A stretch of DNA of 64,000 nucleotides, taken from positions 124,001-188,000 of the forward strand of contig NZ_QPNC01000001.1 of the NCBI RefSeq assembly GCF_003386285.1, read 5' to 3'. The notes under the pieces were generated by a model. It searched no databases and was not told where the DNA came from. It saw nothing but the letters and a program-made list of their open reading frames with translations. Both the position numbers and the translations under genes were made by a program. Shown one piece after another: positions 41,018 through 50,640 of this stretch (positions within the stretch are counted from its first letter, which is position 1; each line of letters starts with the position of its first letter). The stretch comes from Nocardiopsis sp. FIRDI 009 (GTDB taxonomy: Bacteria; Actinomycetota; Actinomycetes; Streptosporangiales; Streptosporangiaceae).

Positions 41018-42256
41018 ATGGCGCCGGTCAGTCACAACAGGGGTCGCAGGAGCGGTCGCAGCGTGTTCGCCGCGGCGGGCACGGCCGTCGTGCTCGGTCT
41101 GACCGGTTGCTCGACCATCAGCGACCTCCTCCCGGGGGGAGGGGGCGAGGAGGAGCCCAGCCCCGAGCCCACCGAGTCGGTGGCCGCGGCCCCCCTCCTG
41201 GAGGAGGCCCTCGCGGACCTGGCCGACTATCCGGCGCTCACGGCGACCGGGCAGGTGGCGCGGAGCGTCGGCGAGGACGTGCAGGACGCCTCCCTGACGG
41301 TGGCCGACGGCGGCGCGACCAGCGGCACCATCCGGGCCCACGGCATCGAGGGCGAGATCATCGACGTCGACGGCCGCACCTACGTCCGCGCCACGGAGGA
41401 CTTCTGGCTGGACCGGGGGGTCGTCGGCCCGGACTTCGACGACTTCGAGGACAACTGGGTGCGCACCTCCGCCGGCCAGGTCGGGATCGAGCCCGGCGCC
41501 GTCCTCGCCCCACCGGTCCTGGCCGAGATCCTGGGCGGGCTGGAGATCGAGGAGGAGGACGCGATCGAGGAGAACCTCGACGGCGCCCTGGCCTACCGGA
41601 TCGACCTGGCGGGTGAGCGCGACCAGGTGTGGATCAACGCCGAGACCCGCCAGATCCAGCGCATCGCCATCGAGGAACTCGTTCCCGAGGGAGCCGAGAG
41701 CGGACCCCAGGTGCGGTTCGACCTGGCCCGGGCCGACCAGTCCGCGGTGACGGAGCTCTACGACGGTCTGGTCGCCACGGTCGAGGAGGAGCTCACCGGT
41801 TCCCGGGACGCCCGTATCGAGGTGGCCTGGCAGGGTGAGCCGGACATGTCCTGCGGGGAGGGACCCAACTGCACGTGGTCGGGGACCGCCCACGACGCGG
41901 GCGGCGCCGACGGTGGCAGCGTCCTGGTCCGGATGGACGTGACCTTCAGCAACGACGAGCTCGGCGAGCAGCGGTGCAGCGACTCCGGCACCCTGGAGGC
42001 CGGCGGCGCGCTGGAGCTGTCGTGCAGCGCCGACTACAACAACTCCCAGAGCTCGGACAGCGGCGAGGAGGAGCGTTCGGTGGACGGTTCGGCCCAGCTC
42101 TCCACCCGCGGCATGACCGATGAGGAACAGGAGAGCGTCCTGGCGGCCCTGGGCGAGCAGCGCGAGGCGACGCTGTCCGGCGGCGCCGACGACGAGGAGA
42201 GCGGCGAGGCGACGGACGGGGAGTCCGCCGAGGAGACGGAGGACTCCGGGAACTGA
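41018..42256 (+). CDS. Lipoprotein, LppX/LprG-like
   Basis: A 412-aa lipoprotein with a basic N-terminus, signal and lipobox (AAAGTAVVLGLTGCS, Cys31). The mature protein has a region reminiscent of LppX_LprAFG lipid-carrier folds (DASLTVADGGATSGTIRAHGIEGEI, then DVDGRTYVRATEDFWLD), a second beta-rich part with two Cys pairs (MSCGEGPNCTW, QRCSDSGTL) and an acidic low-complexity tail. GGAGG lies upstream of the ATG. Assignment to the lipid-carrier family is tentative; it is between amtB and ffh. Confidence 0.7.
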   Translation: MAPVSHNRGRRSGRSVFAAAGTAVVLGLTGCSTISDLLPGGGGEEEPSPEPTESVAAAPLLEEALADLADYPALTATGQVARSVGEDVQDASLTVADGGATSGTIRAHGIEGEIIDVDGRTYVRATEDFWLDRGVVGPDFDDFEDNWVRTSAGQVGIEPGAVLAPPVLAEILGGLEIEEEDAIEENLDGALAYRIDLAGERDQVWINAETRQIQRIAIEELVPEGAESGPQVRFDLARADQSAVTELYDGLVATVEEELTGSRDARIEVAWQGEPDMSCGEGPNCTWSGTAHDAGGADGGSVLVRMDVTFSNDELGEQRCSDSGTLEAGGALELSCSADYNNSQSSDSGEEERSVDGSAQLSTRGMTDEEQESVLAALGEQREATLSGGADDEESGEATDGESAEETEDSGN

Positions 42257-42327
42257 GCCTCGGCCCAGGGTGGCCGAGGGCAGGTAACCTAGGAGACCAA
42301 TTCCGAGACGAAGGACTGGCCACACTC

Positions 42328-43926
42328 GTGTTCGAGACGCTTTCCGACCGGCTGACATCGGTCTTCTCCTCGCTGCGCGGCAAGGGTCGCCTGTCGGAGG
42401 AGGACATCAACGCGACCGCGCGGGAGATCCGTCTCGCCCTCCTGGAGGCGGACGTCGCGCTTCCGGTGGTACGCGAGTTCATCGCGCGGATCAAGGAGCG
42501 CGCGCGGGGCGAGGAGGTCTCCAAGGCCCTCAACCCGGCGCAGCAGGTCATCAAGATCGTCAACGAGGAACTGGTCGAGATCCTCGGTGGCGAGACGCGG
42601 CAGATCCGGTTCGCGAAGAACCCGCCCACCGTCATCATGCTCGCGGGCCTCCAGGGCGCCGGTAAGACCACCCTGGCGGGCAAGCTCGCCAAGTGGCTGG
42701 CCGGCGAACGCAACACGCCGCTGCTGGTCGCCGCCGACCTCCAGCGCCCCAACGCGGTCACCCAGCTCCAGGTGGTCGGGGAGCGCGCCGGGACGCCCGT
42801 GTTCGCCCCCGAACCGGGCAACGGGGTCGGCGACCCCGTCCAGGTCGCCCGCGACTCCGTCGAGCACGCGCGGCGCAACAACCACAACGTGGTCATCATC
42901 GACACCGCGGGCCGCCTCGGTGTGGACAGCGAGATGATGCAGCAGGCCGCGGACATCCGGGACGCGGTCACGCCCGACGAGATCCTGTTCGTCGTCGACG
43001 CGATGATCGGTCAGGACGCGGTCAACACCGCCCAGGCCTTCCTCGACGGGGTCGGCTACGACGCGGTCGCGCTCACCAAGCTCGACGGTGACGCGCGCGG
43101 TGGCGCCGCGCTGTCCATCCGGCACATCACCGGCCGCCCGATCATGTTCGCCTCCACGGGTGAGAAGCTGGAGGACTTCGACCTCTTCCACCCGGACCGG
43201 ATGGCCTCGCGCATCCTGGACATGGGTGACGTCCTCACCCTCATCGAGCAGGCGCAGCGCACCTTCGACGAGGCCGAGGTCGAGAAGATGGCCTCGACCA
43301 TCGCCTCGGACGAGGACTTCACGCTGGACGACTTCCTCCAGCAGATGTCGATGGTCCGCAAGCTCGGCCCGATCGGGAACCTGCTCGGCATGATGCCGGG
43401 CATGGGGCAGATGCGCGACCAGATCGACAGCATCGACGACAAGGACCTGGACCGCATCCAGGCCATCATCCAGTCGATGACGCCCGCCGAGCGCGCCAAC
43501 CCGAAGATGATCAACGGCTCGCGCCGTCTGCGCATCGCCAACGGTTCGGGCACCCAGGTCAGCGACGTCAACGGTCTGGTCACCCGGTTCTTCGAGGCGC
43601 AGAAGATGATGCGCAAGATGAAGAACGGTGGCATGCCCGGGATGCCCGGGATGCCGGGCATGGGCGGCGGCAACCGCAAGAAGGCCAAGGCCCAGGGCAA
43701 GAAGGCGAAGAAGGGCAAGCAGCGCAGCGGCAACCCGATGAAGGCCCGCCAGCAGGAGGCCGAGCGCGCCGCGCAGCGCCAGCGCCGCCAGGAGGAGGGC
43801 GGCCAGACCATGCCGCAGCTGCCTCCGGGCCTCGGCGGCGGGGCCGGCCAGCCGACGCTCCCGCCCGGTCTCGGCGGCCCGAACATGCCGGACCTGTCGA
43901 ACTTCAAGCTGCCGAAGAAGAAGTAG
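42328..43926 (+). CDS. ffh: Signal recognition particle protein Ffh (SRP54)
   Basis: Ffh binds 4.5S RNA and nascent signal peptides and docks on FtsY. The 532-aa protein has the N domain (MFETLSDRLTSVFSSLRGKG), the GTPase domain (GLQGAGKTTLAGKLA, DLQRPNAVTQL, DTAGRLGVD, TKLDGDARGG) and the Met-rich M domain (LLGMMPGMGQM, KMINGSRRLRIANGSG). A long Lys- and then Gly/Pro/Met-rich tail (GGMPGMPGMPGMGGG) extends beyond the usual length of about 450 aa. Start GTG at 42328. Confidence 0.96.
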   Translation: MFETLSDRLTSVFSSLRGKGRLSEEDINATAREIRLALLEADVALPVVREFIARIKERARGEEVSKALNPAQQVIKIVNEELVEILGGETRQIRFAKNPPTVIMLAGLQGAGKTTLAGKLAKWLAGERNTPLLVAADLQRPNAVTQLQVVGERAGTPVFAPEPGNGVGDPVQVARDSVEHARRNNHNVVIIDTAGRLGVDSEMMQQAADIRDAVTPDEILFVVDAMIGQDAVNTAQAFLDGVGYDAVALTKLDGDARGGAALSIRHITGRPIMFASTGEKLEDFDLFHPDRMASRILDMGDVLTLIEQAQRTFDEAEVEKMASTIASDEDFTLDDFLQQMSMVRKLGPIGNLLGMMPGMGQMRDQIDSIDDKDLDRIQAIIQSMTPAERANPKMINGSRRLRIANGSGTQVSDVNGLVTRFFEAQKMMRKMKNGGMPGMPGMPGMGGGNRKKAKAQGKKAKKGKQRSGNPMKARQQEAERAAQRQRRQEEGGQTMPQLPPGLGGGAGQPTLPPGLGGPNMPDLSNFKLPKKK

Positions 43927-43958
43927 AGGTAGCCGCGACCCGCGACGGGGTTCGCGGC

Positions 43959-44000
43959 GTGCGGCCCGCCCCGGAATCCGAGTCCCGGGGCGGGCCGCAC
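43959..44000 (+). terminator. Terminator after ffh
   Basis: GTGCGGCCCGCCCCGG (43959-43974) and CCGGGGCGGGCCGCAC (43985-44000) make a perfect 16-bp stem. Confidence 0.88.
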
Positions 44001-44200
44001 GTGCGTCGGGGGTGTGACGATACGCGCCCGGTGTCCTGTCCAAGGAACCCGTCGGCGTCTGGCACAATGAGTAGTCGACTAACGGTGGCTGGCCAGCCCT
44101 CTAACTCGCCCGCCGCCCACGTCTGCCCAGGCGGGTGCCACAGCCCCACGTGGTTCGTCGCCGGGCGCCTAACACCGTTAATCGGGAGAAGACCACTCCA

Positions 44201-44659
44201 GTGGCTGTCAAACTGAAGCTCAAGCGTATGGGCAAGATCCGTACGCCCCAGTACCGCATCATCGTCGCCGACGCCCGCAACAAGCGTGACGGCAAGGCGA
44301 TCGAGGAGATCGGCAAGTACCACCCCAAGGAGCACCCGAGCCTCATCGAGGTCAACTCCGAGCGGGTCCAGTACTGGCTGTCCGTGGGCGCCCAGCCGTC
44401 CGACGCGGTGAAGGTCCTCCTGCGCAAGACCGGTGACTGGCAGAAGTTCAAGGGCCTGCCCGCCCCGGCTCCGCTCCAGGTCGCCGAGGCCAAGGACCCG
44501 GAGGCCAAGGAGGCCGCCTTCCAGGCCGCGCTGAAGGAGCTCGTGCTCCCCGGCGGCGAGGCCAAGGGCAAGGCCAAGAAGTCCGAGAAGAAGGCGGACA
44601 AGGCGGCTGAGAAGCCCGCCGAGGCCGCCGAGACGGAGAAGTCCGAGGGCGAGGCCTGA
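44201..44659 (+). CDS. rpsP: 30S ribosomal protein S16
   Basis: A 152-aa S16 beginning [20 protein letters not shown] and continuing [26 protein letters not shown]. The conserved core ends near residue 95; a Lys/Ala/Glu-rich extension of about 50 aa follows, common in actinobacterial S16. GTG at 44201 with GGGAGAA upstream. First gene of the rpsP-khpA-rimM-trmD-rplS cluster. Confidence 0.97.
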   Translation: MAVKLKLKRMGKIRTPQYRIIVADARNKRDGKAIEEIGKYHPKEHPSLIEVNSERVQYWLSVGAQPSDAVKVLLRKTGDWQKFKGLPAPAPLQVAEAKDPEAKEAAFQAALKELVLPGGEAKGKAKKSEKKADKAAEKPAEAAETEKSEGEA

Positions 44660-44660
44660 C

Positions 44661-44903
44661 GTGCTGGAAGAGGCGCTTGAGCACCTCGTGAAGGGGATCG
44701 TCGCGAACTCCGACGACGTCCAGGTGCGGGCCAGGAGGCTCCGCAAGGGCAAAGTCCTGGAGGTCCGGGTCCACCCCGACGACCTTGGCAAGGTGATCGG
44801 CCGCAACGGCCGCACCGCCAAGGCCCTGCGGACCGTGATCGGTTCCCTCGCCGGGGGCCGCTACGTCCGTGTGGACCTGTTGGACCTGCACGAGGTGCGC
44901 TGA
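44661..44903 (+). CDS. khpA: KH-domain RNA-binding protein KhpA
   Basis: An 80-aa single KH-domain protein. The KH signature GKVIGRNGRTAKALRTVI is seen at about residues 43-60. KhpA partners KhpB/Jag in RNA binding and cell-envelope control in Gram-positives. The GTG at 44661 starts one base after the rpsP stop. A terminator follows. Confidence 0.93.
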   Translation: MLEEALEHLVKGIVANSDDVQVRARRLRKGKVLEVRVHPDDLGKVIGRNGRTAKALRTVIGSLAGGRYVRVDLLDLHEVR

Positions 44904-44913
44904 CACGCCTCAC

Positions 44914-44942
44914 GGGGCGCCGACCGGACCGGTCGGCGCCCC
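44914..44942 (+). terminator. Terminator/attenuator between khpA and rimM
   Basis: GGGGCGCCGACCG pairs perfectly with CGGTCGGCGCCCC around GAC. A second hairpin, GCCCGGGG-TCCGT-CCCCGGGC, follows at 44951-44971. Their position inside an otherwise cotranscribed cluster suggests attenuation. Confidence 0.75.
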
Positions 44943-45022
44943 ACAGTCATGCCCGGGGTCCGTCCCCGGGCACCGTCGTCCCGGCCCCGTGCGGGCCGGA
45001 TCCCAGGGAGGGACGGAGCTCC

Positions 45023-45535
45023 ATGCAGCTCGTTGTGGGCCGGATCGGTCGTGCGCACGGTGTGCGCGGTGACGTCGCGGTCGACGTGCGCACCGACGAC
45101 CCCGCGGAACGCTTCGCGGTGGGTTCCGTGCTCACCACCGACCCCGCCGACCCGGGCCCCCTGCGCGTGGCCGCCACCCGCCGCCACAGCGGGAAACTGC
45201 TCGTGCGCTTCGAGGGCGTCACGGACCGGGACGCCGCCGAGAGACTGCGCGGAACCACCCTGCTGGTGGACTCCGCCGACGTCGCCCCGATCGACGACCC
45301 CGACGAGTTCCACGACCACGAGCTCATCGACCTGGACGTGGTGACCACCGACGGCGACCCCGTCGGCCGGGTGGAGGACGTGCTCCACCACGCGCAGGAC
45401 GTCCTGGTCGTCGCGACCACGGACGGGCGGGAACTCCTCGTCCCGTTCGTGTCCGCCCTGGTTCCCGAGGTCGACGTGGCCGCGGGCCGACTCGTCATCG
45501 ACCCGCCCGACGGCCTGCTCGATCTCGCCGAGTGA
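45023..45535 (+). CDS. rimM: Ribosome maturation factor RimM
   Basis: RimM assists 30S head assembly by binding S19. The 170-aa protein shows the N-terminal motif [19 protein letters not shown] and a C-terminal PRC-barrel ([32 protein letters not shown] ... [15 protein letters not shown]). Start ATG at 45023 after GGGAGGGACGGAG. Confidence 0.95.
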   Translation: MQLVVGRIGRAHGVRGDVAVDVRTDDPAERFAVGSVLTTDPADPGPLRVAATRRHSGKLLVRFEGVTDRDAAERLRGTTLLVDSADVAPIDDPDEFHDHELIDLDVVTTDGDPVGRVEDVLHHAQDVLVVATTDGRELLVPFVSALVPEVDVAAGRLVIDPPDGLLDLAE

Positions 45536-45546
45536 AGGGGCGCCCC

Positions 45547-46326
45547 ATGCGCATCGACATCATCAGCATCTTCCCCGACTACTTCGCCCCCCTGGACCTG
45601 TCGCTGATCGGCAAGGCGCGCGCCGCCGGTCTGCTCGACGTCCGGGTCCACGACCTGCGCTCCTGGACCCACGACCGGCACAACACCGTCGACGACACCC
45701 CGTACGGCGGTGGCCCCGGCATGGTGATGAAGCCCGAACCGTGGGGTGAGGCGCTCGACGAGGTCGTGGGGGAGGGGACCGCACGGCTGATCCTGCCGAC
45801 CCCGAGCGGACGGCCGTTCCGCCAGGCCGACGCCGAGCGGCTCGCCGGGGAGGAGCGGCTGGTCTTCGGGTGCGGACGCTACGAGGGGATCGACGCGCGC
45901 GTGGCGGTGGACGCCGCCAAACGGATGCCGGTCGAGGAGCTGAGCATCGGCGACTACGTCCTCAACGGGGGCGAGTCGGCCACCCTGGTCATGGTCGAGG
46001 CGATCACCCGGCTGCTGCCCGGGGTGCTCGGGAACACGGAGTCGGCGGTGCAGGACTCCTTCGCCTCGGGCGGGATGGAGCACCTCGTCGAGGGCCCCGT
46101 CTACACCAAGCCCGCCGAGTGGCGCGGCCAGGAGGTGCCGCCGGTCCTGCTGTCGGGCAACCACGGCGCCGTCGACCGCTGGCGCCGGGACCAGGCGCTG
46201 CGCAAGACCGCGCGGAACCGTCCGGACCTGGTGGCGGCCACTCCGGAGGAGCGCCTGGACCGGCGTGACCGGGAGGTTCTCGCGGAGGAGGACGTTCGGG
46301 AGGACGGCCAACCTGTGGCAAACTAG
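45547..46326 (+). CDS. trmD: tRNA (guanine37-N1)-methyltransferase TrmD
   Basis: TrmD makes m1G37 to prevent frameshifting. The 259-aa protein contains [46 protein letters not shown] and [17 protein letters not shown], the SAM-binding trefoil-knot residues. The ATG at 45547 with AAGGGG upstream fits better than the GTG at 45532 that overlaps rimM. Confidence 0.96.
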   Translation: MRIDIISIFPDYFAPLDLSLIGKARAAGLLDVRVHDLRSWTHDRHNTVDDTPYGGGPGMVMKPEPWGEALDEVVGEGTARLILPTPSGRPFRQADAERLAGEERLVFGCGRYEGIDARVAVDAAKRMPVEELSIGDYVLNGGESATLVMVEAITRLLPGVLGNTESAVQDSFASGGMEHLVEGPVYTKPAEWRGQEVPPVLLSGNHGAVDRWRRDQALRKTARNRPDLVAATPEERLDRRDREVLAEEDVREDGQPVAN

Positions 46327-46501
46327 GTGAGTTCCCCTTGGTGATCGGCCGCATCCGCATGCCGGCGGCACGACGTCGGCCTCTGTGACGGTCACCCGGG
46401 CGGTACGACAGTCAGACCCATGAGGGCCCTCGCCCGCGCACCCCTTCCCGGCCACGGAGCCGGGGACAGGACGCGGAGCGCTACCGATGAGGATTCGCGA
46501 G

Positions 46502-46861
46502 ATGCACACCGCCATTCAGGAGCTCGAGAAGGCTCAGCTTCGCACCGACGTCCCGGAGTTCCGCCCCGGTGACACGCTCAACGTTCACGTGCGCGTGACC
46601 GAGGGCAACCGGACCCGTGTCCAGGTCTTCAAGGGCGTGGTCATCCGCCGCCAGGGCTCGGGCAACCGTGAGACCTTCACCATCCGCAAGGTGAGCTACG
46701 GCGTGGGCGTGGAGCGCACCTTCCCCATCCACACCCCGGCCGTGGAGAAGTACGAGGTCGTCGCCCGCGGCCGCGTGCGTCGCGCCAAGCTGTACTACCT
46801 GCGCGACCTGCGCGGGAAGGCGGCCCGTATCCGCGAGCGCCGCGAGCCCGCCGCCAAGTAG
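46502..46861 (+). CDS. rplS: 50S ribosomal protein L19
   Basis: L19 at the 30S-50S interface. The reading [20 protein letters not shown], then [25 protein letters not shown], matches the family well, 119 aa. A second in-frame ATG at 46487 would add MRIRE; I prefer 46502 since GAGG lies 10 bases upstream and family members start MHxx. It ends the rRNA/tRNA-maturation cluster. Confidence 0.95.
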   Translation: MHTAIQELEKAQLRTDVPEFRPGDTLNVHVRVTEGNRTRVQVFKGVVIRRQGSGNRETFTIRKVSYGVGVERTFPIHTPAVEKYEVVARGRVRRAKLYYLRDLRGKAARIRERREPAAK

Positions 46862-46934
46862 TCCCGGCGTTCCCGGCGCGGCTCTCCCCGTAACCTCACC
46901 GCCTCCCGGAGGGAGGCAGGATAGGCTTCGGGCG

Positions 46935-47807
46935 ATGAGCAAAGACGACAGGGACCGCGTCGAGGACGGGGTCCAGGACGAGGATTCCGCCCGACCGGGC
47001 CCGGAGGAGCACGGCTCCGACACTGGCTCCCGAGTGCACGACCACTCGGGAGCCAGTCGTGTCTCCGCCGGCGACGGTCCGGAGCAGGAGAAGGGGGCGG
47101 ACGGCGATATGGCCAAGTCCAAGGACAGCGAGAAACAGGGGTCGTTCTGGAAGGAACTCCCCATCCTGATCGTCATCGCCGTCGTGCTGGCCTTCGTGAT
47201 CAGGACCTGGGTCATGCAGGCCTTCTACATCCCCTCCGGTTCGATGGAGAACACCCTCCTCGTGGGTGACCGGGTGCTCGTCAACAAGGTCGTCTACGAG
47301 ATCCGCGACATCGAGCGCGGCGAGGTCGTCGTCTTCAACGGTGAGGACTCCTGGGACGACCCCAGCAGCGTTCGGGTTCCCGAGCCGACCAACCCGGTCT
47401 CCGCCGCGTTCACGTGGGTGCAGCAGCAACTGGGGGCGGCTCCGACCGGCAGGGAGTACATCAAGCGGGTGATCGGCCTCCCGGGTGACGTGGTCGAGTG
47501 CTGCGACGAGCAGAACCGGATCATGGTCAACGGGGTGCCCCTGGAGGAGGACTACCTCTTCCCGGGCAGCGTGGAGAGCCACACCGAGTTCGGCCCGATC
47601 GAGGTGCCGGAGGGACACCTGTGGCTGATGGGCGACCACCGAGCGATCTCCGTCGACTCCCGCTCCCACCAGAACGACCCGGGCGGCGGCGCGGTCCCGA
47701 TCGACCGTGTGGAGGGGCGCGCCTTCGTGATCATCTGGCCGTTCGACCAGTTCGGTTCGCTGAGCGTCCCGGAGACCTTCGAGGAACTCAACGCCGCGGA
47801 CGGCTGA
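46935..47807 (+). CDS. lepB: Signal peptidase I
   Basis: Removes signal peptides from exported proteins. The 290-aa protein has one N-terminal membrane helix (ILIVIAVVLAFVIRTWVMQAF), the catalytic Ser in IPSGSMENTLLVGD and the Lys in GREYIKRVIGLPGD, plus the C-terminal box MGDHRAISVDSR. It starts at the ATG 46935; an internal ATG at 47109 (MAKSKDSEKQGSFW) would remove a 58-aa acidic extension containing a perfect inverted repeat. Only one lepB is present here, versus four tandem copies in Streptomyces. Confidence 0.95.
   Translation: MSKDDRDRVEDGVQDEDSARPGPEEHGSDTGSRVHDHSGASRVSAGDGPEQEKGADGDMAKSKDSEKQGSFWKELPILIVIAVVLAFVIRTWVMQAFYIPSGSMENTLLVGDRVLVNKVVYEIRDIERGEVVVFNGEDSWDDPSSVRVPEPTNPVSAAFTWVQQQLGAAPTGREYIKRVIGLPGDVVECCDEQNRIMVNGVPLEEDYLFPGSVESHTEFGPIEVPEGHLWLMGDHRAISVDSRSHQNDPGGGAVPIDRVEGRAFVIIWPFDQFGSLSVPETFEELNAADG
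47022..47057. repeat. Perfect 15-bp inverted repeat within the 5' part of lepB
   Basis: ACTGGCTCCCGAGTG (47022-47036) and CACTCGGGAGCCAGT (47043-47057) flank a 6-base loop. It lies in the sequence coding for the acidic extension. If lepB really starts at 47109 it would be the rplS terminator; otherwise it is a strong hairpin inside the coding RNA. Confidence 0.8.
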
Positions 47808-48071
47808 CGCGCGGCCGCTCGGGGAGGACGGGGTGTGACGTGCGGACGGCGGTACGACGTCCGCCGGACGCGTCCCCGGTGACCGATCGGTGAAGGAAAT
47901 CCTCCCGCTGGGGTACACGGGGGCGTTCCGTGGCGCATGATGGGTTCGGGGTCGTCCTCACGTCGCCCGTCCGTGGGTCCGCCGTCCCGGCGGGAACAAG
48001 CCGGGGACCGGTGGTGTCCATGGGACAGGGGGTCGAAACGACCGGAGAGTGCGACGAAAGCGAGCGCGTGG

Positions 48072-48398
48072 ATGAGTTCTGAGGACCTGGAGAAGTACGA
48101 GGCCGAGATGGAGCTCCAGCTCTATCGCGAGTACCGGGACGTCGTCGGGCTGTTCAGCTACGTGGTGGAGACCGAACGCCGGTTCTACCTCACCAACCAC
48201 GTCGACCTCCAACCGCGTTCCACCGAGAACGGGGAGATGTACTTCGAAGTAGTGATGGAGGACGCCTGGGTCTGGGACATGTACCGCCCCGCCCGGTTCG
48301 TCCGCAACGTGCGCGTGGTGACGTTCAAGGACGTCAACGTCGAGGAGATCACCAAGGCGGACCTGGAGGTGCCTCCAACCGAGGGCGGCGCGTCCTGA
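48072..48398 (+). CDS. DUF2469 family protein
   Basis: A 108-aa conserved actinobacterial protein, MSSEDLEKYEAEMELQLYRE, then YRDVVGLFSYVVETERRFYLTNHVDLQ, ending VVTFKDVNVEEITKADLEVP. It is nearly invariant across the phylum and usually follows rnhB. The ATG at 48072 matches homologues; the frame is open upstream but noncoding-like. No rnhB is seen between lepB and this gene. Confidence 0.95.
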   Translation: MSSEDLEKYEAEMELQLYREYRDVVGLFSYVVETERRFYLTNHVDLQPRSTENGEMYFEVVMEDAWVWDMYRPARFVRNVRVVTFKDVNVEEITKADLEVPPTEGGAS

Positions 48399-48508
48399 CC
48401 CCCTGACCGGCGGCGGGACCGACCGCCGCGGGGTTGTCCACAACCGAACAACATCCTCTGGCGTGCTGACCGCCGATCACCGACCGTGGTAACGGGAGGT
48501 GATCGGCG

Positions 48509-48874
48509 ATGGACGAGCGGGCCGTGTACCGTCGCGCGTTGGGTGGCCGCGGCGAGGACCTGGCGGTGGTCTTCCTCGAACGGTCCGGGATGCGGGTACT
48601 CGACCGCAACTGGCGGGTCCCGGTCGGGGAGATCGACATCGTCGCCCGGGACGGTCGCACCCTGGTCGTCGTCGAGGTCAAGACCCGCACCTCCGTCCGG
48701 TTCGGCCATCCGGTCGAGGCCCTCACCCCGGCCAGACGGCGTCGTTTGCGCCGACTCGGCGCGGCCTGGGCTGCCCGACATCGCGCCCCCGCACGGCCAC
48801 TGCGTGTGGACGGTGTCGGCGTTCTGGTGACCGGCGGTCGTGTGTTCGTCTCCCACGAACGGGGGATGGGCTGA
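48509..48874 (+). CDS. YraN family endonuclease-like protein (UPF0102)
   Basis: A 121-aa protein with a restriction-endonuclease-like fold: GGRGEDLAVVFLERSGMRVL, then the PD-(D/E)xK-like core GEIDIVARDGRTLVVVEVKTRTS. YraN is often linked to natural transformation genes, here with comM (overlap TGATG) and dprA. Start ATG at 48509 after GGAGGTGATCGGCG. Confidence 0.92.
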   Translation: MDERAVYRRALGGRGEDLAVVFLERSGMRVLDRNWRVPVGEIDIVARDGRTLVVVEVKTRTSVRFGHPVEALTPARRRRLRRLGAAWAARHRAPARPLRVDGVGVLVTGGRVFVSHERGMG

Positions 48875-50397
48875 TGTCGTTCGGACGCGCTCACTGCGTC
48901 ACCCTGGTCGGAGTCCAGGGGTACGTCGTGGAGGTGGAGGTCCACCTGGGCGGCGGCAACCCCGGGGTGACCCTGGTCGGGCTGCCCGACGCCGCCCTGC
49001 GGGAGGCCCGGGACAGGATTCGCGCGGCCGTGGTCAACAGCGGGGAGCGCTGGCCCAGCGGTCAGATCACCATCAGCCTCTCCCCGGCCAGCCTGCCCAA
49101 GTCCGGGAGCCTCTTCGACCTCGCCATCGCCGGTGCCGTCCTGGCCGCCTCGGGCGAGGTGCCGATGGACCGTCTGGTCGACACGGTCCTCATCGCCGAA
49201 CTGGGTCTGGACGGGCGCGCCCGGCCCGTACGCGGTGTGCTCCCCGCCGTCGTGGCGGCGGTGGACCGGGGCCACGGCCGCTTCGTCGTCGCGCGCGGCA
49301 ACGCCGACGAGGCCCGGCTCGTGCCCGGGGTCGAGGTGCGGGCGGTGGACACGCTGGCCGACGTGTGCCACTGGCTGCGCGGCGGCGATCCCATCGAGGA
49401 GCCCGACGACCCGTCCGGGTCGCCCGCGACCACCGCCGAGAACCCCGGTCTGGACCTGGCCGACGTGCTCGGGCAGCCGGTGGCGCGCAGGGCCGTGGAG
49501 ATCGCGGCCGCCGGAGGGCACAACCTCATGATGCTGGGGCCGCCGGGGACGGGCAAGAGCCTGCTGGCCGAACGGCTGCCCACGGTGTTGCCCCGGCTGA
49601 CCCCGGCCCAGGCGTTGGAAGCGACGGCGATCCACTCGGTGGCGGGCAGTCTGCCGCGGGGAGCGCCGCTGATCACCTCCCCACCCTTCGCCGCGCCGCA
49701 CCACTCGGCCAGCCGCGCGTCGATCATCGGCGGCGGCAGCGGGCACCCCACCCCCGGTCGGGCCTCCAAGGCCCACCACGGTGTGCTCTTCGTGGACGAG
49801 GCCCCACAGTTCAGCAGGGGCGTCCTGGACTCGCTGCGCGAACCTCTGGAGCGGGGCGAGGTCGTCCTGGCCCGGGCCTCGGCCACGGTGGTCCTGCCCG
49901 CCCGCTTCCAGCTCGTGATGGCGGCCAACCCGTGTCCCTGCGCCAAACCCGGATCCCTGTGCACCTGCCCGCCGGGCGAGCGCCGCAGGTACATGTCCCG
50001 GCTCTCCGGACCCCTGCTCGACCGGGTCGACCTCAAGGTGGAACTCCAGCCGGTGGCCCGGGCCGAACTCCTCGCGGACCGGGCGTTCGCCGAGTCCTCC
50101 GCGGTCGTGGCGGCGCGGGTGGAGAAGGCACGGGCCCGCGCGGCGGCACGGCTGTCACACACACCGTGGACCACCAACGCGCAGATTCCGGGGGCGCGGC
50201 TGCGCCGGGAGTTCCCGGTGGAACCGGCGGCGCTGCGGGTGCTCGGCGGAGCCATGGACCGGGGCCAGATCAGCGCCCGGGGCGTCGACCGGGCGCTACG
50301 GGTCGCCTGGACCCTGGCCGACCTCGCCGAACGGGACCGTCCCGGCGAGGAGGAGACCGCCTACGCCTTCGCACTCTGGTCGGGGCGAGCGTGGTGA
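48874..50397 (+). CDS. comM: ComM/YifB family Mg-chelatase-like AAA+ ATPase
   Basis: A 507-aa protein. An N-terminal ribosomal S5-like/Lon-like domain (GGGNPGVTLVGLPDAALREARD ... ISLSPASLPKSGSLFDLAIA) is followed by an AAA+ domain with Walker A MLGPPGTGKSLLAERLP, GVLFVDEAPQFS (Walker B) and a C-terminal magnesium chelatase domain with CPCAKPGS and the Cys motif CTCPPGERRRY. In competent bacteria ComM promotes branch migration during transformation. Followed by dprA. Confidence 0.95.
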   Translation: MSFGRAHCVTLVGVQGYVVEVEVHLGGGNPGVTLVGLPDAALREARDRIRAAVVNSGERWPSGQITISLSPASLPKSGSLFDLAIAGAVLAASGEVPMDRLVDTVLIAELGLDGRARPVRGVLPAVVAAVDRGHGRFVVARGNADEARLVPGVEVRAVDTLADVCHWLRGGDPIEEPDDPSGSPATTAENPGLDLADVLGQPVARRAVEIAAAGGHNLMMLGPPGTGKSLLAERLPTVLPRLTPAQALEATAIHSVAGSLPRGAPLITSPPFAAPHHSASRASIIGGGSGHPTPGRASKAHHGVLFVDEAPQFSRGVLDSLREPLERGEVVLARASATVVLPARFQLVMAANPCPCAKPGSLCTCPPGERRRYMSRLSGPLLDRVDLKVELQPVARAELLADRAFAESSAVVAARVEKARARAAARLSHTPWTTNAQIPGARLRREFPVEPAALRVLGGAMDRGQISARGVDRALRVAWTLADLAERDRPGEEETAYAFALWSGRAW

Positions 50398-50640
50398 GGC
50401 GGCCGTCGGGACGCGGCCCCCGGGCCGGGGGCCGTGGAGACGAGGGGCACGGGACGTCGCGCGGAGACGGAACCGGGATCCGAACACGGCGGGAGCCCGG
50501 GCGGCGCCACGTCAGGGGTGGTCGACGTGTGTGCGGCGACACGAGGAGCCCACGGGATGCGTTGGGGGACAGGAGACGCGCGGGCGGGCGGACACGACCG
50601 TCGGGGAACCGGGGGTGCGACGGTGCGGAAGGAGGAACCG

